From SHZL01 sp035292625 (lineage in GTDB: Bacteria > Pseudomonadota > Gammaproteobacteria > Xanthomonadales > SZUA-36), in contig DATDPS010000187.1 of assembly GCA_035292625.1 (NCBI GenBank), positions 1 to 11,404 of the forward strand: 11,404 bases of DNA, given 5' to 3'. Shown piece after piece: positions 6,174 through 11,404 of the stretch (within the stretch, counting starts at the first letter, position 1; each line of letters starts with the position of its first letter). Below the pieces are notes generated by a model, which saw only the letters and a program-made list of their open reading frames with translations, had not been told where the DNA came from and made no database searches. The position numbers were made by a program, and so were the translations under genes.

Positions 6174-6998
6174 TCAGCCTTGCACGGCGCGGATCAGCAT
6201 GCGTGCGGCCACCAGCAGCAGGAAAACGCCGAACAACACCGTCAGGTGACGTTTGTTCATGCTGTGCGCCAGCCGCGCCCCCAGGGGCGCCGCCAGCACC
6301 GTGGCGGGCGCGATCAGGGCCAGTCCCACCAGGTTGACGAAGCCGACGTTGCCGAAGGGCAGCAGCGGATTGCCCTGGCCAGTGAACATGAACCCCAGGG
6401 TGCCCGGAATGGCGATGAGCAAGCCAAACAGGGCCGAGGTGCCGACGGCGCGTTGAATGGGCTCGCCAAAGAATGTCAGTATCGGTACGCTGAGCGAGCC
6501 GCCGCCAATTCCCATGAGCGTGGAAATGAACCCGATCAGCGTGGGCGCCGGGATGATGGCCGGGCCATGGGGAAGGCTGCGGCTGAAGGCTTTCTCGCCC
6601 AGCGGCAGGATCAGCTTCAGCGCCACCAGGAACGCCACGCTGGCAAAGACGGCGGATAAAACCCGGCTGTGCACCTGGCTGGCCACCCAGGCTCCCGCCA
6701 GGGCGCCGATGAAAATCCAGGGCGCCCACTTCCTGGCCAGTTCCACGTCAACGGAATTTCGCCGGTAGTGCGCGCGTGAAGAGGCGATGGAAGTGGGGAT
6801 GATGGTCGCCAGCGAGGTCGCCACCGCAATCTGCATGCGAATCGCGCCGTCAACCCCCATCACGCCCAGCGCCAACTCCAGCATCGGCACGATGACCAGG
6901 CCGCCGCCCACGCCCAGCAAGCCGGCCAGGACACCGGCAACCACGCCGGACAGCAGCATGGCCAGGCAGAGCAACACCAGTTCAGGCGGCGTCGGCAT
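6174..6998 (-). CDS. TauE/SafE-family membrane permease overlapping oleD
   Basis: This is an integral inner-membrane protein of 274 residues with about eight hydrophobic segments. It shows the internal duplication typical of TauE/SafE (DUF81) anion exporters: LLGVGGGLVIVPML (27-40) is echoed by LMGIGGGSLSVPIL (161-174). Other family members have been linked to export of sulfite, sulfoacetate or related small organic anions; nothing in the sequence identifies the cargo here. The frame is open upstream, but the added residues have no membrane character, so I take ATG at 6998-6996 (MPTPPELVLL). That start lies inside the end of oleD, a 17 bp overlap, with only a weak TTGAGC upstream, so translation is probably coupled to oleD. 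It is the last gene of the leftward operon and converges with the kinase gene. A role in olefin metabolism is possible from context but unproven. Confidence 0.9.
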   Translation of the reverse strand: MPTPPELVLLCLAMLLSGVVAGVLAGLLGVGGGLVIVPMLELALGVMGVDGAIRMQIAVATSLATIIPTSIASSRAHYRRNSVDVELARKWAPWIFIGALAGAWVASQVHSRVLSAVFASVAFLVALKLILPLGEKAFSRSLPHGPAIIPAPTLIGFISTLMGIGGGSLSVPILTFFGEPIQRAVGTSALFGLLIAIPGTLGFMFTGQGNPLLPFGNVGFVNLVGLALIAPATVLAAPLGARLAHSMNKRHLTVLFGVFLLLVAARMLIRAVQG

Positions 6999-7974
6999 CA
7001 CGGGATCGCTCAAGTGCAAGCAGGCCTTCGGCAATCGTGAACACCGGCCGGTAGCCCAGATCGCGCTTCGCGGCGCTGATGTCATACCAATGGGCTGCCC
7101 CCAGGTGTTGGGCCGAAAAGCGCGTGATGGGTGGTTCCGACTTCCGGCGCAGCAGGCGCCAGGCGGTTTCGCACAATGCACCGGCAAGATTCGCCAGCCA
7201 GCCTGGCACCGGCCGAATTTCAACCTGGATACCGGCCGCCGCCAGCAGGCGCTGGATGATTTCCCCCTGGGGTACAGGCTCGTCGTTGGAAATGAAGTAG
7301 GCCTTGCCGGCGCTTTTGCCCGCGCCGGTAAGTTCCAGCAAGGCGTTTACGTGGGCCAGCGCGGCATTTTCCACGTACACCGTGTCCACCCGCTTGTGCG
7401 CGCCCGGCAAGGCCAGCCGCCCGCGCCGCACCGCTGCCTGCAAATGCGGCAGGATGTGCGGATCACCTGGACCCCAGATCAGGTGCGGCCGCAGCGCGAT
7501 GGTTTTCAGGGCGACGGCATTGGATGCCAGTACCAGTTGCTCGGCACGCGCCTTGCTGGCCGGGTAGGGCGCAAGAAAGCGGGTGGCCACGGGCAGTGAT
7601 TCGTCACCGCCTTCGATATCGAACCCGCGCTGGACGATGCTGGGGGAACTGGTGTACACCAGCACCGGAATGTGCAGATCCTGGCAGACCCGGATGACGT
7701 TCTTCGTTCCCGTTACGTTGATACGTTCATAATCGGCGGCATCGCCCCAGACGCCGGCTTTGCCCGCGGTGTGGATGACGGCGGCACAACCGCGCGCGGC
7801 TTCGCGCAGGGCCGGCGCGTCGCAAATGTCACCCTGGATGACCTGGACACCCGCGCGCCGCAGATGCTCCGCGGCGCCGCGTTGGAAAGCGACCACTTCG
7901 AAGCCCCGGCCGCGCAACTGGCGGCAGATGGAGGAGCCAAGGAAGCCGCCGCCGCCGGTGACAAGTATTTTCAT
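6982..7974 (-). CDS. oleD: OleD, NADPH-dependent 2-alkyl-3-ketoalkanoate reductase
   Basis: OleD is an extended short-chain dehydrogenase that reduces the 2-alkyl-3-ketoalkanoate made by OleA to the 2-alkyl-3-hydroxyalkanoate, step two of long-chain olefin synthesis. The 330-residue product opens directly with the Rossmann nucleotide motif MKILVTGGGGFLGSS (1-15). It has D49-I50 after beta-3, TAGKAGVWG (69-77, typical of OleD/3-beta-HSD-like members), catalytic S109/S110 in YTSSPS, and Y137/K141 in YPASK. The ATG at 7974 was chosen because the Rossmann strand begins there and AGGA precedes it; an upstream in-frame ATG at 8001 adds nine residues unlike the family. Its ATG shares one base with the oleC stop (TAATG), and its own end overlaps the permease by 17 bp. 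Alone it would be called a generic NAD-dependent epimerase; the four-gene context makes OleD the best call. Confidence 0.93.
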   Translation of the reverse strand: MKILVTGGGGFLGSSICRQLRGRGFEVVAFQRGAAEHLRRAGVQVIQGDICDAPALREAARGCAAVIHTAGKAGVWGDAADYERINVTGTKNVIRVCQDLHIPVLVYTSSPSIVQRGFDIEGGDESLPVATRFLAPYPASKARAEQLVLASNAVALKTIALRPHLIWGPGDPHILPHLQAAVRRGRLALPGAHKRVDTVYVENAALAHVNALLELTGAGKSAGKAYFISNDEPVPQGEIIQRLLAAAGIQVEIRPVPGWLANLAGALCETAWRLLRRKSEPPITRFSAQHLGAAHWYDISAAKRDLGYRPVFTIAEGLLALERSRDADAA

Positions 7975-9677
7975 TATTCCTGCATCTTCTTCGCTGCCCA
8001 CAAGGCGAGTTCTTCCCGGTGGATCTTGGAGTTATGCCGGCGGTCGACCGGAAAACCCGGATGGAACAGGACGGTGCGCACATTGCGCGTAAGGGCATGC
8101 ACCTGGGCCAGTTGCAGCAAATCGAAATGCACGCGTTCGCAGTCGACCGGCGCCAGTTGGCCGTTGAGCTCCACGCACAGCACGGGAATTTGCCGCCCGG
8201 GAGCGCCAACGCCGACCAACGCGGTGCGCAAGACGTCCTGGTGCTGGTTGAAAATGGCCTCGACCTGGTCCGGGAACAGGGTATCAGTTCCGGTTTCCAC
8301 CCGCTGTGCAAGCCGCCCGCAATACCACAGGCAGCCGCTTCCATCCAAGATGCCGGCGTCACCCATGCGGTGCCAGGTGGTGCCGCGGCCATCGGCAATC
8401 TTGGCCAGTTTGCTGGCCTCATCGTGTGCCCAGTAGGAATCGGTGCATGTAGGGCCTGAAACAATGATTTCTCCCGGCATGCCGGGAGGCATCTGCGTGG
8501 TTTCCGACAGGTCGGCGAACGCATTCTCACTGATGGCGATCACGCGCACCTGGTTCGGGGCGATTGGCTTGCCGACGAAGACGCCTTCACCGGATTCGGT
8601 CAAGGCTTCGACCCGGGCATCCAGCTGCCGGTTGGAAGCACTGCTCAGCGGCAGGCACTCGGTGGCGCCGTAAGCAGTGTGGATCAGCGCATCGCTGGCC
8701 AGTGCGGATTCCATGCGGCGGATGGTGCGCAATGGCACGGCGGCCCCGGCCGAGATCACCCGTTTCACGCTCCACAGGCGCTTGCCGCGCTCCGCGATAT
8801 AGCGGCTGAGGGTGTCGAGCAGCGCGGGTGATCCAAAAATGTGGGTAACCTGGAATTCATCGATGGCGTCGGCCAGCACCTGTGGGTTCGCATTGGCCGG
8901 GCGCGTGGGGTCCATGCGCGGCACCACCGTGGTCATGCCCAGGGCCGGGTCGAACAAAGCGAACGGCGGGAAGGTGGGCAGGCTGACTTCGCCGGGCTCG
9001 ATGTCGAAAGCCTGGCGCAAGAGTTCCACCTGGGCCGCAAAGTGCCGGTGACGGTAGACCACGCCCTTGGGGCTGCCGGTGCTGCCGGAGGTGAACAGGA
9101 TGGCCGCCATGTCGTCGGGTTTGGACGGGTGCAAAACCTCGTCAGTGGTGTTGCCGCCCAGGGCACGCAGCTGCCTGAGCGTGATTCCGCCGAGTCCCAG
9201 GGCCGGGCCCTTGGTGACGAAGTGCGTGCACGAGTCCTTTGCCCAGCCATATTTTTTCCGCGCCAGCTGGGCCTTGCAGGTGCCGAAGAATGCCTGCGGA
9301 CTGGCTTCGCCAAGGCATTTTTTCAAAGCCGGCAGGCCGATGCCGGGGTCGATCAGGACGGGAACCGCGCCGGCCTTGAACAGGGCGAAGAACACCGCAA
9401 AAAATTCCAGGCCCGGTTTCAGCATCAGTGCCGTGCGCGTGCCGGCAACGATACCGTACTGCGCCATGCCGCGGGCATAGCGGTTGCTCAGTTCATTCAA
9501 TTGGTAGTAACTGCAGGAGGCATAATGCCAGCGTCGCAGCAATGAACGCACAGGGTAGTGTATGGCGGCAGCATCGGGCTGCCGTTGCGCCTGCCATGAC
9601 AGGGCGCCTGCCACGTTGCAGACTGTGACGGTATTCCAGACACGGTTTACCTGGGCGCTATTCACCAGCTTGTTCAT
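7974..9677 (-). CDS. oleC: OleC, beta-lactone synthetase (AMP-forming ligase family)
   Basis: OleC uses ATP to convert the 2-alkyl-3-hydroxyalkanoate into a cis-beta-lactone with AMP and PPi release, the third step of the pathway. The 567-residue product has the ANL-superfamily core motifs: phosphate loop LFTSGSTGSPKG (194-205), YGATE (336-340), the ribose-binding D440 in MGDAGILDGSG, R455 in YCGRLAQRV and the C-terminal-domain lysine K551 in NSKIHREEL. VLIDPGIGLPALKKCL (107-122) is typical of OleC-like ligases. ATG at 9677-9675 (MNKLVNSAQ) is chosen; AAGGAAG lies about 10 bases upstream, and an upstream in-frame start (9722) would add 15 residues inside oleB. It overlaps oleB by 20 bp and shares one base with oleD. 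Without context it would be annotated as a fatty-acyl-CoA/AMP ligase; it is a separate protein, not the OleBC fusion of actinobacteria. Confidence 0.94.
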   Translation of the reverse strand: MNKLVNSAQVNRVWNTVTVCNVAGALSWQAQRQPDAAAIHYPVRSLLRRWHYASCSYYQLNELSNRYARGMAQYGIVAGTRTALMLKPGLEFFAVFFALFKAGAVPVLIDPGIGLPALKKCLGEASPQAFFGTCKAQLARKKYGWAKDSCTHFVTKGPALGLGGITLRQLRALGGNTTDEVLHPSKPDDMAAILFTSGSTGSPKGVVYRHRHFAAQVELLRQAFDIEPGEVSLPTFPPFALFDPALGMTTVVPRMDPTRPANANPQVLADAIDEFQVTHIFGSPALLDTLSRYIAERGKRLWSVKRVISAGAAVPLRTIRRMESALASDALIHTAYGATECLPLSSASNRQLDARVEALTESGEGVFVGKPIAPNQVRVIAISENAFADLSETTQMPPGMPGEIIVSGPTCTDSYWAHDEASKLAKIADGRGTTWHRMGDAGILDGSGCLWYCGRLAQRVETGTDTLFPDQVEAIFNQHQDVLRTALVGVGAPGRQIPVLCVELNGQLAPVDCERVHFDLLQLAQVHALTRNVRTVLFHPGFPVDRRHNSKIHREELALWAAKKMQE

Positions 9678-10587
9678 GTGCCGAATCTTCCTTGATTTCA
9701 ATAAAACTTCTGATCGTGTCAATCAGCTTCTGCCCTCCATCCTCCAGGATGTAATGGCCACAATCCGCGAAGCGGTGCACTTCCGCCGCTGGATATATCT
9801 CCAGCCACCTGCGCAAAAACGACTGATCGAACACGAAATCCTTTTCTCCCCATGCGATCAGGCAGGGCAGGTTCCCCAACCGGTCCAGATGCTCCGCCGT
9901 ATTGCGCAAAATGTCAAAACCAGGATCGCCCACCTGCAAGGGGATGTCCTGCACGAAGCGCAGCGTGGCGATGCGGTTGGCCGGCGAATCGTAGGGTCCG
10001 GTATAGGCCTTGCGCACCTCGCTGCTCACCGGCTGCTTGAACGCCACCCGTGCCGCGATGGCGGAAAAGGCATTCAGGCGCAGCACCAGCCAGGCGCCCA
10101 GGGCGCTGTTGCGGGCCAGGGCGAGGGCGGGCGGCAGGCGTTTTTCCGCTGGCAAAGGGAATGCCGCGGTGTTCATGAGCACCAGCCGCGCCACGCGTTC
10201 CGGATTGCGCACCGCCCAGGCCATGCCGATCATGCCGCCCCAGTCGTGCACCACCAGGGCCAGCGGCTGGCGCAGGCCAAGGTGGTTCACCAGCGTGTCG
10301 ATATCTTCGATACGGCTGGCCAGCCGGTAGTCGTAACGGGCGGGGTCGGGTTTCCGGGACAAACCGCAACCGAGGTGGTCCGGCACGATGCAGCGGTGCC
10401 GGCCGCGCAAGGCCAGCACGAGCTTACGGTAGTAAAAGGACCAGGTCGGGTTGCCGTGCAACATGAGTACCGGCGGGGCTTCGCGCGGCCCTTCATCCAG
10501 GTAGTGCAGGCGCGAACCGCGCAGGTCCAGCCAATGGCTGGTGAAGGGATAGAGATGCCGGGGCGGTGTATAGCTTGCCCGCGTCAA
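9658..10587 (-). CDS. oleB: OleB, beta-lactone decarboxylase (haloalkane dehalogenase-like alpha/beta hydrolase)
   Basis: OleB opens and decarboxylates the cis-beta-lactone from OleC, releasing CO2 and the cis-olefin. The 309-residue protein has the haloalkane dehalogenase-like hydrolase layout: HGNPTWSFYYR (44-54, N46), the nucleophile elbow HDWGGMIG (114-121, nucleophile D115 followed by W116), acidic D250 in WGEKDFVFD and the catalytic H278 in CGHYILED. The D115-H278 spacing of 163 equals that recalled for X. campestris OleB (D114, H277). No in-frame ATG is available between the oleA stop and the conserved YPFTSHWLDLRG block (13-24). I therefore choose TTG at 10587-10585, which gives 12 residues before YPF, as in homologues. 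The gap to oleA is 7 bp. Alone it could be mistaken for a dehalogenase; neighbours settle the role. Confidence 0.92.
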   Translation of the reverse strand: MTRASYTPPRHLYPFTSHWLDLRGSRLHYLDEGPREAPPVLMLHGNPTWSFYYRKLVLALRGRHRCIVPDHLGCGLSRKPDPARYDYRLASRIEDIDTLVNHLGLRQPLALVVHDWGGMIGMAWAVRNPERVARLVLMNTAAFPLPAEKRLPPALALARNSALGAWLVLRLNAFSAIAARVAFKQPVSSEVRKAYTGPYDSPANRIATLRFVQDIPLQVGDPGFDILRNTAEHLDRLGNLPCLIAWGEKDFVFDQSFLRRWLEIYPAAEVHRFADCGHYILEDGGQKLIDTIRSFIEIKEDSAHEQAGE

Positions 10588-10594
10588 TTTCTCA

Positions 10595-11404
10595 TTACCA
10601 GACGATTTCCGCCATGGAGCAATTGAGCCCGGAGCCGATGCCGAGCAGGGCCACGCGGTCACCCCTGCGGATTTTGCCGAGTTCGATGGCATGGGCCAGC
10701 ACCATGGGCAGCGAGGCGGGGCCGACATTGCCCAGTTCCGGGTAGATGGTGTGCACTTTTTGCGGATCGAGTCCAAGCATTTTTACCAGCGATTCCGTAT
10801 GCACCTTGCTCACCTGGTGAATCACGAACTGGTCCAGTTCGCTCACCACCCAGCCCAGCGCGATACACGCGGCGCGAAAAGTCTTGGCAGCCAGCTTGAG
10901 GCCTTCGCCCAACAGTATCTTGGTCTCGGTCACCATCTGATCCATCTGGCCACGGCAGAGCGTATTGAATTCGGTTGCCGAACGCGACACGCTGCCGAGG
11001 TAGCGGTGTCCATGCGGCACCAGTTCACGGCGCGCCATGATCATGGCCGCCGCGCCAGATCCCAAGGTCAGTGAAGCAAATTCGGAGCGAAACTGCTCCT
11101 CGTTCATGTCCGCACCCAGCATGCGTTCGATGGTGGCCTCGGTAATCGGCCCGCTGGTTTCCCCATCCACGATCAGGGCGTAATCGATTTCGTCACGCTC
11201 GATCATGCGTGCAGCGATATCCATGCCGTTCATGAATGCCAGGCAGGCATTGCCAACATCAAAATTGAGACAATCCTCCCCCAGGCGCAGGTTGCCGTGC
11301 ACGATGCAGGCGGTAGAGGGCTCAAGGTAATCCCGGCACACGGAGGTGTTGATGATGACGCCGATCAGCTCACGGTCGAGTTGGCATTGCTGCAAAACTT
11401 TTTC
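10595..11404 (-). CDS. oleA: OleA, thiolase-fold acyl-CoA condensing enzyme (N-terminus outside window)
   Basis: OleA joins two fatty acyl-CoAs in a non-decarboxylative Claisen condensation to form a 2-alkyl-3-ketoalkanoate, the entry step of olefin synthesis. The frame is open to the window edge (the first visible residues are EKVLQQCQLD), and roughly 90 N-terminal residues appear to be missing. The thiolase triad is visible: the nucleophilic Cys in VGNACLAFMNGM, His in VIHQVSKVH and Asn in ELGNVGPASLP. Measured from that Cys, His is at +142 and Asn at +172. The Glu of CRDYLEPST is at -26. These spacings are identical to those I recall for X. campestris OleA (E117, C143, H285, N315). The Glu reaches into the partner subunit and acts as the base, a trait separating OleA from FabH/KASIII. 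The stop overlaps an ATG (TAATG). Identity is strong through triad spacing plus oleB-C-D downstream. Confidence 0.94.
   Translation of the reverse strand, partial: EKVLQQCQLDRELIGVIINTSVCRDYLEPSTACIVHGNLRLGEDCLNFDVGNACLAFMNGMDIAARMIERDEIDYALIVDGETSGPITEATIERMLGADMNEEQFRSEFASLTLGSGAAAMIMARRELVPHGHRYLGSVSRSATEFNTLCRGQMDQMVTETKILLGEGLKLAAKTFRAACIALGWVVSELDQFVIHQVSKVHTESLVKMLGLDPQKVHTIYPELGNVGPASLPMVLAHAIELGKIRRGDRVALLGIGSGLNCSMAEIVW

Noticed and set aside
7974..9677. OleC as part of a nonribosomal peptide or polyketide cluster
   Set aside because: It is a stand-alone ANL enzyme; no carrier-protein, condensation or ketosynthase modules are present in the window.
9658..10587. OleB as a true haloalkane dehalogenase
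   Set aside because: The Asp-Trp elbow and halide-site-like residues are shared by both families. Direct linkage to oleA, oleC and oleD and the catalytic spacing make beta-lactone decarboxylase far more likely.
8841..10626. Long plus-strand open frames opposite oleC and oleB (8841-9545 and 9562-10626, up to 354 codons)
   Set aside because: They mirror the minus-strand ole genes, lack motifs, and have composition typical of antisense shadows.
10595..11404. OleA as FabH (3-oxoacyl-ACP synthase III) of ordinary fatty acid synthesis
   Set aside because: The Glu 26 residues before the nucleophilic Cys and the oleBCD neighbours are OleA traits; no acpP, fabD or fabG is nearby.
1..11404. CRISPR arrays, tRNA/rRNA genes, insertion sequences, phage or defence genes
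   Set aside because: Looked for across the window; no spaced repeats, cloverleaf-like sequences, transposase or integrase motifs or terminal inverted repeats were seen. Nearly all bases belong to recognisable genes.

Overview
The window is a gene-dense, GC-rich chromosomal segment with nine complete genes and one truncated gene at each edge. There are no tRNA or rRNA genes, mobile elements, CRISPR arrays or non-coding stretches over 300 bases. The protein families and gene order point to a gammaproteobacterium. ftsY divergent from rsmD is the E. coli arrangement. coaD, a YfhL/Alvin-type ferredoxin and a gamma-glutamyltransferase together recall the coaD-fdx-ggt neighbourhood of Pseudomonas. 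The split oleA-B-C-D set is the Xanthomonas/Shewanella-like arrangement. I cannot name a genus from sequence alone.

Left part (1-5428). The 3'-truncated ftsY (SRP receptor) runs leftward. Diverging from it, a rightward series holds rsmD (16S rRNA G966 methyltransferase), coaD (phosphopantetheine adenylyltransferase), a 2[4Fe-4S] ferredoxin, a periplasmic gamma-glutamyltransferase and a periplasmic M20 metallo-amidohydrolase. From coaD onward the genes are spaced 2 bp apart, overlapping by 11 bp, or 12 bp apart, so they look like one transcription unit. The last two carry export signals and could form a gamma-glutamyl-compound/peptide salvage pair. A weak hairpin plus T-run follows the amidohydrolase.

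Middle (5466-6158). A lone small kinase-fold protein (230 aa) has a recognisable lysine, glutamate, HGD...N and DFG set. Its substrate is unknown. It converges on the right-hand operon with only 15 bp between stop codons.

Right part (6174-11404, all leftward). This is the long-chain olefin biosynthesis operon oleA-oleB-oleC-oleD. OleA (Claisen condensation of two acyl-CoAs) lacks its N-terminus at the window edge. OleD reduces the beta-ketoacid, OleC closes the beta-lactone, and OleB decarboxylates it to a cis-olefin. Junctions are extremely tight: 7 bp, 20 bp overlap, 1 bp overlap, then a 17 bp overlap into a TauE/SafE-family permease. That last gene is not one of the four known ole genes, and its tight coupling to oleD is the most interesting lead here. 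The oleA-oleB junction also contains a curious three-codon mini-ORF bridging the oleA stop and the oleB TTG start.
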